From Bariatricus massiliensis (lineage in GTDB: Bacteria; Bacillota; Clostridia; Lachnospirales; Lachnospiraceae): a stretch of 64,000 bases of DNA. The notes under the pieces are model-generated. The model worked only from the letters and a program-made list of their open reading frames with translations, had not been told where the DNA came from and ran no database searches. Position 1 is the first letter of the stretch. Each line of letters opens with the position of its first letter. Location of the stretch: assembly GCF_900086725.1 (NCBI RefSeq), contig NZ_LT574837.1, positions 984,760-1,048,759 of the forward strand. The letters are read 5' to 3'. The translations under genes were made by a program, and so were the position numbers. Shown here in pieces: positions 24,789-33,693 of the stretch.

Positions 24789-25103
24789 ATGAAAAAATTA
24801 TTAGCTGGTATCTTTACAACGGTGTTACTGCTTACCGCCGGCACAGCAGGCGTCATGGCAGCCGATTCAAAGGATAAGGTATGTCCGAGTGCGGACAGAT
24901 GTTCTGTAAACTGCAATACTTTGTCTGCGGCATGCAGATACACAGATGAGAACAGTGCCGGTATCTGCGACAACCTTGGTACAACTTGCGATAACGACAG
25001 GAATCATGTAGAGGAAAACCATCATTCTGACCACAATGCAAGTAACTGCCGGCAAGACGGCCATACTCAAAGGCATGGCCACGGGGGAAATCATCACAAC
25101 TAG
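24789..25103 (+). CDS. Secreted Cys/His-rich small protein
   Basis: 104 residues from ATG 24789 (GGAGG 7 nt before); a frame start at 24717 has no ribosome site. Signal peptide MKKLLAGIFTTVLLLTAGTA with likely cleavage after VMAA. The mature part has eight Cys in the first half (VCPSADRCSVNCNT, ACRYTDENSAGIC, TTCDND) and a His-rich tail (HHSDHNAS, HTQRHGHGGNHHN). This looks like a metal-binding secreted protein. It is followed 16 bp later by the sigma factor, and the anti-sigma ends in a similar His-rich tail, so all three may deal with one metal or envelope signal. No family is recognised. Confidence 0.7.
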   Translation: MKKLLAGIFTTVLLLTAGTAGVMAADSKDKVCPSADRCSVNCNTLSAACRYTDENSAGICDNLGTTCDNDRNHVEENHHSDHNASNCRQDGHTQRHGHGGNHHN

Positions 25104-25119
25104 CAAATGAGGGCTGATT

Positions 25120-25602
25120 ATGCGGAGTGAACGAGAGGTTACCCTAGCAATTGAGCGGTACGCTGATACCGTGAGGCGGATTTGTATGATTCATTTAAAA
25201 AACTATGCCGATACGGAGGACATATTTCAAACAGTATTTTTGAAGTATGTCCTTAGTTCTGTTTCATTCTCCAGCGCAGAGCACGAGAAGGCATGGTTCA
25301 TTCGTGTTACAATCAATGCCTGTAAAGACCTGATTAAAAGTTTTTTCCGCAGTCATACTGTTTCTATAGATGAGGTAATCGAACAGCCGGCTGAACTCCC
25401 TCCTGACAACAGAGAGGTTCTGGAGGCCGTTCTTTCCCTCCCCGCAAAGTACAGGGATGTCATTTATCTCCATTATTATGAAGATTATCCTGCTCCCCAG
25501 ATCAGCAAGATTCTCGGAAAAAACGTCAATACAGTATATACGCTCCTGACACGTGCCAAAAAGATGCTGAAGGATAAGCTGGGAGGTGAAGAATTTGAAT
25601 AA
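25120..25602 (+). CDS. ECF-type RNA polymerase sigma factor
   Basis: 160 residues. Sigma region 2 (about 10-75: YADTVRRICMIHLKNYADTEDIFQTVF, key part NYADTEDIFQTVF) and region 4 helix-turn-helix (about 105-150: LPAKYRDVIYLHYYEDYPAPQ, ILGKNVNTVYTLLTRAKKML). Region 3 is missing as in all ECF factors. It directs RNA polymerase to its own promoters when freed from the anti-sigma encoded next; the stop overlaps that gene by 8 bp. The upstream gene for a secreted Cys/His-rich protein is probably in the same transcript. Confidence 0.9.
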   Translation: MRSEREVTLAIERYADTVRRICMIHLKNYADTEDIFQTVFLKYVLSSVSFSSAEHEKAWFIRVTINACKDLIKSFFRSHTVSIDEVIEQPAELPPDNREVLEAVLSLPAKYRDVIYLHYYEDYPAPQISKILGKNVNTVYTLLTRAKKMLKDKLGGEEFE

Positions 25603-26347
25603 GAGATTAAAAGAAGCCTTCGACAACATACATGCGGAAGAGGACTTGAAAAACAAAACGAGGGTATTTCTTGCCCAGAAAACACGCAGGACTTATGCTT
25701 ATAAGCGCTTCATCCCCGCCGTGGTGTGCCTCTTATTTGTATTGATAGGATTTGGAGGCTACCATGTTTATTTCACTCCCACTTCATTTATAAGCATTGA
25801 CATCAATCCGTCCTTTGAGCTTGGAGTGAACCGTTTTGACAGAATCGTCTCCATTCAAGGCTATAACAAAGACGGCGACCGATTGGCTGATTCGTTGAAT
25901 GTACGGTTTTTAAACTACACACAAGCCTTGAAACAAATACTGGAAAATGATGATGTTGAAGCCTATCTGTCACGTGATGAATTATTGTCCATCGCCGTGA
26001 TAAGCTCGGACGAGACACGAAATGAGCAGATGCTTTCCCACATTGAAGCCTGTACGTCAGAGCATGAGAACACGCATTGTTCTTCGGCTGATTCTAAAGA
26101 AGTGGAAGGCGCTCATGAGTCCGGCCTGTCCTGTGGCAAGTATAAAGCATATTTAGAATTAAAGGCTCTTGACCCCGATATTACCGTAGAAGATATACAG
26201 GGGATGACGATGAGGGAAATATGGGATTTGATAGACTCCCTGTCTCCAAACGCTTCTTCCAAAGTGAGGGACGGCGCACATACTGAAGATAATCATGATA
26301 AAAAAGAAGACCGGCACAATGGCAGGCATTCCAACGGACACGATTGA
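25595..26347 (+). CDS. RsgI-like transmembrane anti-sigma factor with His-rich tail
   Basis: 250 residues. TTG start at 25595 chosen because AGGTG stands 5 nt before; a GTG at 25586 is inside that ribosome site. The cytoplasmic N-terminus (1-38) would bind the sigma factor. One membrane helix follows (about 40-60, FIPAVVCLLFVLIGFGGYHV), then the RsgI-type segment ISIDINPSFELGVNRFDR. The outer part ends in an acidic and His-rich tail (HTEDNHDKKEDRHNGRHSNG). Known RsgI proteins carry carbohydrate-binding or protease domains outside; here the tail looks metal-binding instead. This hints at a metal or pH signal, as inference only. Confidence 0.85.
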   Translation: MNKRLKEAFDNIHAEEDLKNKTRVFLAQKTRRTYAYKRFIPAVVCLLFVLIGFGGYHVYFTPTSFISIDINPSFELGVNRFDRIVSIQGYNKDGDRLADSLNVRFLNYTQALKQILENDDVEAYLSRDELLSIAVISSDETRNEQMLSHIEACTSEHENTHCSSADSKEVEGAHESGLSCGKYKAYLELKALDPDITVEDIQGMTMREIWDLIDSLSPNASSKVRDGAHTEDNHDKKEDRHNGRHSNGHD

Positions 26348-26366
26348 TCTGGCAGATTCTTATTAA

Positions 26367-26414
26367 AATAATCCTCCGCTTCGACGATTAGAAATCAAAA
26401 AGCGGAGGATTATT
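26367..26414. terminator. Bidirectional terminator
   Basis: AATAATCCTCCGCTT (26367-26381) pairs with AAGCGGAGGATTATT (26400-26414). It sits between the convergent anti-sigma and ROK genes. Confidence 0.8.
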
Positions 26415-26422
26415 AATTCCAT

Positions 26423-27661
26423 TTAAAAGATTCCAATATCACTAAATAATAAGTCAAACACATACTTGGCGCCTCCCACCAAAGCCGGATCATTTTTTGT
26501 CTGGCGCTCCGCCAAAAAGGTGCCGATGCGCTTGGCTTTATCCTCACTGGTATATTTAGACGCCTCTTTTTGGAGTTCTTCCACAAAACCCATAAGAGCG
26601 GGAATCTCATCTCCAATCAAAATAACGTCCGGATCCAGCAGATTCAATATCTGTGCAAACAAATACCCAAGATAGTAGACTACTTCTTCATATACTTTTT
26701 TGCACAGCGCATCGCCCCTACCGTATCCTGCTATAATATCACGGACATTAAGCTCCTCTTTCTGTGCTATACAAGAATCCGGATACTCATAGAGCAATTC
26801 CTTCGCCCGCTGCAAAAGTGCGGGCACCGTTACAACATCTTTATAAGTCTTACCACTATTCCGGTCTATCGGCAGATCCCGCAGCTGTCCGCACAATCCC
26901 TCCATGCCATAGAGCAGTTCATTGTTGACAATAATAGCCCCCTCTAAATCATAGCTCAACTGTACGTTGACCATCATGGCATAGTCATCATCCATATGTT
27001 TATACTCTTTATATCTATCCCATGCTTCATAGGAAGAAAAGTTAATTGCCCTGTTGACAAAGGTCTTATATCCAATCTTCTGATAAACAAGCTTGCCTAT
27101 GGGGCAATACTGCTGCCTTTGTTCGTCCCAGATAGCATAATCATTGTTCATCAGCCGGTATAGATGTTCTACGCCAATAATGATACTGAGTATCTTTTCT
27201 TTGTCTACTATCTTTTCTATTTCCTTTATATGCTTTTCAATAAGTCCCAGCACTTCTTCTATATAATCTTCCGTCTCAAAAAATATCTTCTGCACATATA
27301 AAGGCTGTATGTGTAAATCAAACAAGGCAATTTTTATATATACTCCAGTAAGCCGGACCACAATTGTATAAAACTGCTGCATCATGGTAAAAGATTTCAC
27401 GCGCCGTCCGTTTCCGCCGTCTATCATTCCATTTTCACGGACAAGTCCCTGTTCCAGCAGCTCTTTCATAATAATCGTCACAGTAGCCTGCTGTAGACCA
27501 GATTCCTCGGCCAACTGCTTTCTTGAAATCTCCCCATGTTCTCTTATCAATTGAAGTATTAGATTTCTATTATCCTGCAGCATTGTCGATGCATTTTTAC
27601 CATTCTTCTGCATTTTTTTAATCGCCGAAAACCTTGGGTCATATGTATGAACTCTAGACAC
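26423..27661 (-). CDS. ROK-family transcriptional regulator of the sugar operon
   Basis: 412 residues. GTG start with AAAGGAGAC 6 nt upstream. Winged helix-turn-helix at about 30-85 (ISRKQLAEESGLQQATVTIIMKELLEQG, key part SGLQQATVTIIMK). Then a ROK sugar-kinase-like domain. The usual motifs are weak: the phosphate loop DxGxT is absent, and the sugar and zinc motif ExGH-CxCGxxGC is reduced to GMEGLCGQLRDL. So it should be a regulator without kinase activity and without the standard zinc site. It follows rbsD after 95 bp, last in the cluster, and is a good candidate for the AT-palindrome operators at the operon promoter (39421-39501). Confidence 0.85.
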   Translation of the reverse strand: MSRVHTYDPRFSAIKKMQKNGKNASTMLQDNRNLILQLIREHGEISRKQLAEESGLQQATVTIIMKELLEQGLVRENGMIDGGNGRRVKSFTMMQQFYTIVVRLTGVYIKIALFDLHIQPLYVQKIFFETEDYIEEVLGLIEKHIKEIEKIVDKEKILSIIIGVEHLYRLMNNDYAIWDEQRQQYCPIGKLVYQKIGYKTFVNRAINFSSYEAWDRYKEYKHMDDDYAMMVNVQLSYDLEGAIIVNNELLYGMEGLCGQLRDLPIDRNSGKTYKDVVTVPALLQRAKELLYEYPDSCIAQKEELNVRDIIAGYGRGDALCKKVYEEVVYYLGYLFAQILNLLDPDVILIGDEIPALMGFVEELQKEASKYTSEDKAKRIGTFLAERQTKNDPALVGGAKYVFDLLFSDIGIF

Positions 27662-27756
27662 AATTTAGTCTCCTTTCCATTATGCATAGCTTTAATTATT
27701 ATTATTTTAACATAAAGTTTTTTAATTGTATGCAACTATTGCACTTTATTGGTAAA

Positions 27757-28194
27757 TTATACCACATCAAAGCTTATGTTCAATGTCTCATTCATTTCCC
27801 TCACGCCCGTAGCGGAGGTAAGGAGAATATTGGAAGCCGGCTTTAATTCCCCTGTCCTTATAAATAACTTCGCTTCTTTTGAAACTTCTATAAAGTCCTC
27901 CATGGAAATTTCAGATGATTTTTGATTGACAAATATTTCCTTTACTTCGTCATAATATTCTTTATTATGTACCTTCATAAAGTCAAAAATAATATATTCC
28001 TCAAAAATCATTTCATTTAAAACCGCCTTTAATGTCTGCATAAATGTAGGAATTCCTGCGACTAGAGACACATCGACAACAGTCGCGCCTTTAGGAATGG
28101 GGAAACCCGCGTCACAGATAACCAATTTATCTAAATGACGTAATTTGGTTAACTCATACATTAAGTTTGCGTTTAGAACACCTGATTTTTTCAT
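27757..28194 (-). CDS. rbsD: D-ribose pyranase-like protein (RbsD/FucU family)
   Basis: 145 residues. RbsD enzymes interconvert pyranose and furanose or alpha and beta forms of a sugar after uptake. The start KKSGVLNANLMYELTKLRHLDK has the catalytic His (RHLD; the family has GHTD) and VICDAGFPIPKGA is the family signature. Last enzyme gene of the operon, 20 bp after the SDR gene. The change of GHTD to RHLD may mean a sugar other than ribose or fucose. Presence of a mutarotase shows that the substrate enters as a cyclic sugar. Confidence 0.88.
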   Translation of the reverse strand: MKKSGVLNANLMYELTKLRHLDKLVICDAGFPIPKGATVVDVSLVAGIPTFMQTLKAVLNEMIFEEYIIFDFMKVHNKEYYDEVKEIFVNQKSSEISMEDFIEVSKEAKLFIRTGELKPASNILLTSATGVREMNETLNISFDVV

Positions 28195-28214
28195 AAACCT
28201 TTACCTCCTTCAGA

Positions 28215-28976
28215 TTATATCAAAGTACCTCCTGTACAGTCTACAACCGCCCCTATCATTTGGCTGAACAATGGTGAGGCAAGAACCGCGGCTGCACGGC
28301 CGATGTCCTGAGGCTGCGCAAATTCTCCTGCCGGCAGCAGCTTCTTCACCCTCTCAGTCCGCTCCTCCCCGTCTATATGCAACCGCTCAGTTCTCACATA
28401 CCCGGGAACAATGCCGTTTACATAGATGCCATACTGGATAAACTCTTTCGCCATTCCCCTCGTCAATGCAGTAAGCGCCCCCTTATTTGCCACATACGCC
28501 AAGTTGTTGACGCTGCTGGATAAAATAGCAGATTTAGATAAAATATTTACGATGTGTCCTCCCTGTTCATGGCCAATACAGTACTTCACAAACTCCCTGC
28601 TCATATAGAAGGCTGGATTCAGCAGGCCTTCGCCTGCTGTTCTCCATTCTTCCGCTGAAATGTTCTGAAACGCATTAGGAGCGTAGCCTCCTGCGGCATT
28701 ATTTATGAGAATCTCCGCCCGGCCAAACATCCGCACTGTCTCATCGAACAAGGCTTGCGCCTCTTCCTCTTTTGATACGTCCGCCTGGACAGCCACCGCT
28801 TCTACCTGATACTTCCGCTTGAGGTTCTGGGCAAATTCCTCCGCTTCCTTCTGCCGTGAGCGGTAGTTGACGGCTACATTACACCCCTCGCCTGCCAGTA
28901 CCTCCGAGATACCTGCTCCGATTCCCTTTGCCCCGCCAGTTACTATCGCCGTCCGTCCTGCTAACTTTAAGTCCAT
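28215..28976 (-). CDS. Short-chain dehydrogenase/reductase
   Basis: 253 residues, Rossmann fold. Cofactor loop TGGAKGIGAG (about 14-23), NNAAGG (about 91), catalytic Ser in ILSKSAILSS and Tyr-x-x-x-Lys in AYVANKGAL. The sequence NYRSRQK after the second strand, with Arg rather than Asp, points to NADP(H). It oxidises or reduces a sugar or sugar acid within the operon's pathway; the substrate is not readable. It starts 11 bp after the aldo/keto reductase gene and has GGAG before ATG 28976. Normal length. Confidence 0.9.
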   Translation of the reverse strand: MDLKLAGRTAIVTGGAKGIGAGISEVLAGEGCNVAVNYRSRQKEAEEFAQNLKRKYQVEAVAVQADVSKEEEAQALFDETVRMFGRAEILINNAAGGYAPNAFQNISAEEWRTAGEGLLNPAFYMSREFVKYCIGHEQGGHIVNILSKSAILSSSVNNLAYVANKGALTALTRGMAKEFIQYGIYVNGIVPGYVRTERLHIDGEERTERVKKLLPAGEFAQPQDIGRAAAVLASPLFSQMIGAVVDCTGGTLI

Positions 28977-28987
28977 TCTTTCTCCTT

Positions 28988-29932
28988 CTACAAATAGGTG
29001 TCAATCGCACTGTCAATCTGTTTCATTTCCTCATCAGACAGTTCCCATTCAAAACCACTGCAGTTTTCAATTGCCTCCGCTTCGTTTCTTACTCCACAAA
29101 GAGAGGTATGTACATATTCCTTTTGGGCATTCCAGTTCACTGCCACCTGAGCCACCGGAGCGTTATGCTTCCCGGCAATCTCATCCAGTACTTTCAGTAA
29201 CTGCATGACTTTAGAAAACTTAGGCTCTTTAAAGAAATCATAGAATACTAACCTCATATCGTCCGGCGCAAAATCGGGAAGTTCACGGATAGCTCCCGTC
29301 AATATTCCTGCCCCCAGTGAGCCATAAGTCATGTTTGCAATTCCGTTGGAGCAAGTCCATTTCATCAGCTCTTCCTGACTTCTATTCACCATAGAATAGG
29401 GCGGCTGGAAGGCATCGATCTGCCCATATTTTCTAATCTCTTCAATCTGTTCCTGTTCAAAGTTGGAGACTCCTATATACCGGATTTTACCCTGCCTTTT
29501 GAGGGTATTTAAAGCTTCCATTGTTTCCTCGAAGGGTGTATTGTGCTGGATATCCGGCCAATGGATCACCATCAAATCAATATAATCTGTCCTCAGGTTC
29601 CTGAGCGATTCCTCGCAAAGTCTGAAAACCGTCTCTTTTCTGGCGTCCTTTACGAACCCCTCTTTCTCATCATTGTATACACCGGTCTTCGTTGTAATAT
29701 ATATCTTATCTCTTCTTCCTTCCAGCGCCTCGCCCACGACCCTTTCAGACTCCCCAAAATTGTATCCCGGCGCCGTGTCGATACTATTGACGCCACAGTC
29801 AAGCATGGCATGAATCGCTCTGATAGAATCCGACTTATTGACCTCTCCCCAGTTTGCCCCACCAATCGCCCATGTTCCCACTGTCAATGCAGACACATTC
29901 ATATCCGTCGCTCCAAATTGTTTATATCTCAT
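28988..29932 (-). CDS. Aldo/keto reductase
   Basis: 314 residues from ATG 29932 (GGAGG upstream, the ATG lying inside the last codons of the kinase gene, overlap 11 bp). (Beta/alpha)8 NADPH-dependent reductase: catalytic Asp in SIDTAPGYNFGESE, Tyr in the same loop, Lys in IYITTKTGV and His in LMVIHWPD; cofactor loop near the C-terminus. It probably reduces an aldehyde or keto sugar intermediate, for example an aldehyde released by the operon's aldolase. That step is inferred from context. Confidence 0.9.
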   Translation of the reverse strand: MRYKQFGATDMNVSALTVGTWAIGGANWGEVNKSDSIRAIHAMLDCGVNSIDTAPGYNFGESERVVGEALEGRRDKIYITTKTGVYNDEKEGFVKDARKETVFRLCEESLRNLRTDYIDLMVIHWPDIQHNTPFEETMEALNTLKRQGKIRYIGVSNFEQEQIEEIRKYGQIDAFQPPYSMVNRSQEELMKWTCSNGIANMTYGSLGAGILTGAIRELPDFAPDDMRLVFYDFFKEPKFSKVMQLLKVLDEIAGKHNAPVAQVAVNWNAQKEYVHTSLCGVRNEAEAIENCSGFEWELSDEEMKQIDSAIDTYL

Positions 29933-31412
29933 AACTTTTTTCCTCCTTTGTATAACCCATTTTTTCCATGAATCCCTTATACTTTTTCTCGTACTTTTCA
30001 TGTACTTCTAAATCGGGGATAAATACATCAGCTACGTGTACCATATGCTCTACCGCCTCATCCAGTGATTGGTATTTCCCAATCCTGACCGCGGCAAGAA
30101 CAGCGGCTCCCAGAGACGATATCTGAATATTTTTCATTCTTTCAATCCTTTTCCCGGAAACGTCAGCCCTAAGCTGCATCCATTCGTCTGAATTTGCCGC
30201 GCCCCCACCGATTCTGACACTCTCTACTTTGGTTTTCCGGCAGCTTTCACAGTCCTCGATCAATCTCCGGTTCTCAAACGTCAATGCTTCTATTACAGCT
30301 TGGAACATATCCCTTTTTGTCGTGGTAACTCCTATCCCCTCTATCTTTCCTCGGTTTCCGTCAAGTGTGGGGTGTACCAATACGGTGCTGCCGCCTTCAA
30401 ATTGAACACTGTCCCAGTATTTTCTGTAAGCCTCCTGACTTGTGTCCTCATTAATCTCTCTCATGAACCATTCCAAAGTCGCTCCTGCAGTAGGAATCGC
30501 TCCCAGACATACAGAAGTATTAGGAAGAGGCCCGTTATAAGAACGAAGCGGCGACTCTGGCCGTTCTATGGACAGATTCACAATTCCTGCCGACAAATAT
30601 CCCACATGGTCAAAGGTGCCCGTGATATCTCCCAGAATACTGTAACTTTCGTCAATGACTCCCATACCGATTAAGCCCACGTCACAATCATGCCCTCCGG
30701 CAATGACAGGCAGTACTTTTTTAAATCTTACGTCCCCATAAGTATTCACATAGCCTGCAATCTCTCCTGTCGCAATAATCTCCGTCCCCAAAGCTTCCTC
30801 TGAGATACCAAGTACATCCAAAAAGCGTTTGGACCAAGTTTGATTTTCTAATGTACACAGCTGCTTTCTGGCCGCCATCGTATAGTCATTGACGGGGGAG
30901 AGCCCCAGCTTTCTAAAAATATACTGTTGCTGCGTATCGTAGGCCACGGCCTTTTTGTCTGCCTCCTCCACATGATTTTTATACCACAATAGCTTGGCGC
31001 CGAATTTGTATGGCATATAAGTATCCCCGATGATTTTCTTCTGTTCCTCCTCGGGAATCATACTACAGATATATTCCGCCTCTTCTGCCCCCCGCGAATC
31101 CGTACACAGGATACAGTCGTTCAGTGCATTCCCTTTGCGATCTACGGGAATCAGATTATCTCCAAAAAATGAAAATGCAATAGCCGCCGGCTCTTCATAT
31201 TCGGCCATTTGTTCCATTACCCTCCCCATACACTCCTGAGAAAAATCCCATAGATGGTCTACGGATATTTCTGCATACCCGGATTTTATAGATTTGACCA
31301 GATATTTTTTTGAGGCGGAATGAAGAATATCCCCATTGTCAGTATCGATTGCATTTACACGTACATTGGAAGTCCCATAGTCCACGACCAAAATGACTTC
31401 TTTTTTCATCAT
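29922..31412 (-). CDS. FGGY-family carbohydrate kinase
   Basis: 496 residues, two actin-like domains. ATP loop VVDYGTSNVRV near the N-terminus, substrate loop with AFSFFGDNLIPVD and the conserved acid in AGGHDCDVGLIGMG (about residue 245), adenosine motif RIGGGAANSDEWMQLRADV (about 405; FGGY signature 2 region). It phosphorylates a ketose or polyol from the ABC transporter, making the substrate for the class II aldolase. Xylulose, ribulose, fuculose and tagatose-type kinases share this fold, so the sugar is not assigned. It sits 6 bp after the hydroxyacid dehydrogenase gene. Confidence 0.9.
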   Translation of the reverse strand: MMKKEVILVVDYGTSNVRVNAIDTDNGDILHSASKKYLVKSIKSGYAEISVDHLWDFSQECMGRVMEQMAEYEEPAAIAFSFFGDNLIPVDRKGNALNDCILCTDSRGAEEAEYICSMIPEEEQKKIIGDTYMPYKFGAKLLWYKNHVEEADKKAVAYDTQQQYIFRKLGLSPVNDYTMAARKQLCTLENQTWSKRFLDVLGISEEALGTEIIATGEIAGYVNTYGDVRFKKVLPVIAGGHDCDVGLIGMGVIDESYSILGDITGTFDHVGYLSAGIVNLSIERPESPLRSYNGPLPNTSVCLGAIPTAGATLEWFMREINEDTSQEAYRKYWDSVQFEGGSTVLVHPTLDGNRGKIEGIGVTTTKRDMFQAVIEALTFENRRLIEDCESCRKTKVESVRIGGGAANSDEWMQLRADVSGKRIERMKNIQISSLGAAVLAAVRIGKYQSLDEAVEHMVHVADVFIPDLEVHEKYEKKYKGFMEKMGYTKEEKSYEI

Positions 31413-31418
31413 ATTCTC

Positions 31419-32468
31419 CTATCGATTTACTACATTTTTCCACTCACCAGTTTCAAAATAATGCTCCAGCGTACCCAGCATGATATCCATTGTCATATCA
31501 AAAATATTAGAACAGTGCCCCGCAAGATGATTCGTAATTGTTACATTGTCGAGAGTGAGTAGCGGATGATCCTCCGGCAGAGGCTCCTGATGAAATACAT
31601 CTAAACCGACTCCTCCGATTTTGTGATTCTGGAGCGCATCCATCAAGCTGGCTTCATCTACCAGTCCTGCCCTCGCTGTATTAATGAGGAAACAAGTTGG
31701 TTTCATGAGTGCAAACTGTTCCGCTCCCACCAAGCCTTCTGTCTCTGGTGTCAAGCGGTAATGGATGGAAATGACATCCGCTTTTTGGCAAAGTTCATTC
31801 AGCTCTGCCGGCTGATATCCCGCCTCTACGATTTTCGCGTCCTCCATATAAGGGTCATACACTAGGACATTCGCTTCAAATGCCTTCATGATTTTTGCCA
31901 CTCTGGAACCCACCGCGCCACAGCCAATAAGTCCTACATTTTTACCCTTCAAATTCACAGAATAATCTGCATTGACAAATTGGTTATCAAAATCTCCTCT
32001 CTGCATACGCTGATGAGATCTTGCTATATTTTTCATCTCCGCAATCATAAGCCCTACCGTGAACTCTGAAACAGGTACGGCCAAACGTCCGGGGGCATTG
32101 ATTACCTGCACTCCTTTTTGGGACGCGCTTGTCAGATTGATATTCTCTACACCGCTCCGCATAATACATACTGCCTCCAAATTTTCGGCTGCATTGACTG
32201 CCGCGGTGCTGACAGCGCTTATATGAGAAATAAGAATATCGGCGTCTTTCACGGCTTCAAGCAGCTCACTTTCCTCTTCCAATACATCCGGCCCATTTTT
32301 TTCCATTTCCAAGAACATTTTTGCAAACGCGTCCCCATCCTTTATGTCCTTCTGTACTTGGATATACCTTACTTCAGCCCCATACTTTTGCGCTAAAATG
32401 TCATATCTGTGCATCATTTTTGTTCCCCGGACTGTAAAATCTTCCATCACTACTATCTTTTTACTCAT
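31419..32468 (-). CDS. D-isomer-specific 2-hydroxyacid dehydrogenase
   Basis: 349 residues from ATG 32468 (AGGAG 8 nt upstream). NAD-binding fold GLIGCGAVGSRVAKIM; catalytic Arg in NTARAGLVDE, Glu in HQEPLPEDHPLL and His in TNHLAGHC. Close in layout to phosphoglycerate and erythronate-type dehydrogenases. In this operon it could oxidise a sugar acid or reduce a 2-keto acid. The substrate is unknown. Second enzyme after the transporter genes. Confidence 0.9.
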   Translation of the reverse strand: MSKKIVVMEDFTVRGTKMMHRYDILAQKYGAEVRYIQVQKDIKDGDAFAKMFLEMEKNGPDVLEEESELLEAVKDADILISHISAVSTAAVNAAENLEAVCIMRSGVENINLTSASQKGVQVINAPGRLAVPVSEFTVGLMIAEMKNIARSHQRMQRGDFDNQFVNADYSVNLKGKNVGLIGCGAVGSRVAKIMKAFEANVLVYDPYMEDAKIVEAGYQPAELNELCQKADVISIHYRLTPETEGLVGAEQFALMKPTCFLINTARAGLVDEASLMDALQNHKIGGVGLDVFHQEPLPEDHPLLTLDNVTITNHLAGHCSNIFDMTMDIMLGTLEHYFETGEWKNVVNR

Positions 32469-32497
32469 TTTTGCCACTCCTTTTATCTCTGTCTAAT

Positions 32498-33673
32498 TTA
32501 TTCTTCAAATGTGCACGCCGCCTTTATAAAATCAGAGTCCGCCATCTTTTTCATGACAGGTATGATTTCTTCCAGACTTGTGAACCGGTGTGTTATCAAT
32601 TTTTCAAAAGGCAGTTCTTTATATCTCTTCAAAAACTTGAACGCCCGGTCAAAGCAGGATGGCGTATTTGCTACAACGCTTGTTATATGCGCATTTTTTT
32701 CAAAAACGACCGCTGGAATATTGATTTCCGATACAATTCCGGCGCCGAAATCCATCGCGTTTCCAATCTCTACATAAGTCCCGAGTTTACGTACCATACG
32801 CAGGCCTTCAACACATGACGAGGGGTGGTTGGCTCCGTTGATAACAATATTTGCTCCTCCTTCTGTCAGCTCCAAAATCTTTGCCACTCTCTCATCGGAT
32901 GTCATTTTAGACACATTTAACGCCACATCCACATTTGCGATTTCTTTTGCGTTCTCAAGCTTTTTGTCCACAAAATCAGTGATAATTATCTGCTGTGCCC
33001 CCATCTGCCTCAATATCATCGCCGTCATGATGCTGATAGCTCCCGCGCCGATCACAAGGCATCTAGATGAGGTGCTTAGCCCCTCTGCCAGACCGCCGAT
33101 ATTTGTCATTGTCTGCTCTACCGCCCTCATTGCCACTGCACATGGGTCAAGCAGCGCGGCAATTTCCCCCGGCATGTCCTCCGGAACCTTCCACACGTAA
33201 GTCCCCGGAAAGATATAGCAATATTCCGAAAAACCACCTTTAAAATGGGGCCAGACATCCGCATTATGATTCAGCATCTCTCTATTCTGTTCAAATACAC
33301 CGCCGTAGATAAAATCATTTTCACAGACACCACACACACCGTCGCCATAAGTCCTGCACGTATCGCATTTGCCACAGGTGATATGAGGATAAACTACGAT
33401 TCTGTCCCCCACCTTCAAATCACCGCCATAGACCTTTAACGTTTCGTTAGCACGGCTGCCCATGGAAATAATACGTCCCATGAACTCATGCCCCTCCACG
33501 CCCACAGGGTGCTCTTCTTTTAGCTTTACAAAATGCTGGTCGCTCCCGCAGATACAGAATGTCTCAATTTTGATTACCAGCCCATCCTCCCGGGCCTCCG
33601 GAACAGGATACTCTTTTATTTCCATCCCATAATATCCGGTATTTACTGCCAATTTTCCCATTTTCTCCACCAT
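32498..33673 (-). CDS. Zinc-dependent alcohol (polyol) dehydrogenase
   Basis: 391 residues. Medium-chain dehydrogenase: catalytic zinc ligands Cys in ICGSDQHF, His-Glu in VEGHEF and a later Glu/Asp; structural zinc Cys set CGKCDTCRTYGDGVCGVC, wider than usual. NAD fold VIGAGAISIM. It resembles sorbitol or threonine dehydrogenases and likely oxidises the imported polyol or sugar to a ketose for the FGGY kinase. GGAGG precedes the ATG at 33673. First enzyme after the permeases (20-bp gap). Confidence 0.9.
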   Translation of the reverse strand: MVEKMGKLAVNTGYYGMEIKEYPVPEAREDGLVIKIETFCICGSDQHFVKLKEEHPVGVEGHEFMGRIISMGSRANETLKVYGGDLKVGDRIVVYPHITCGKCDTCRTYGDGVCGVCENDFIYGGVFEQNREMLNHNADVWPHFKGGFSEYCYIFPGTYVWKVPEDMPGEIAALLDPCAVAMRAVEQTMTNIGGLAEGLSTSSRCLVIGAGAISIMTAMILRQMGAQQIIITDFVDKKLENAKEIANVDVALNVSKMTSDERVAKILELTEGGANIVINGANHPSSCVEGLRMVRKLGTYVEIGNAMDFGAGIVSEINIPAVVFEKNAHITSVVANTPSCFDRAFKFLKRYKELPFEKLITHRFTSLEEIIPVMKKMADSDFIKAACTFEE

Positions 33674-33693
33674 TTTTCTTCCTCCTTAATGTA

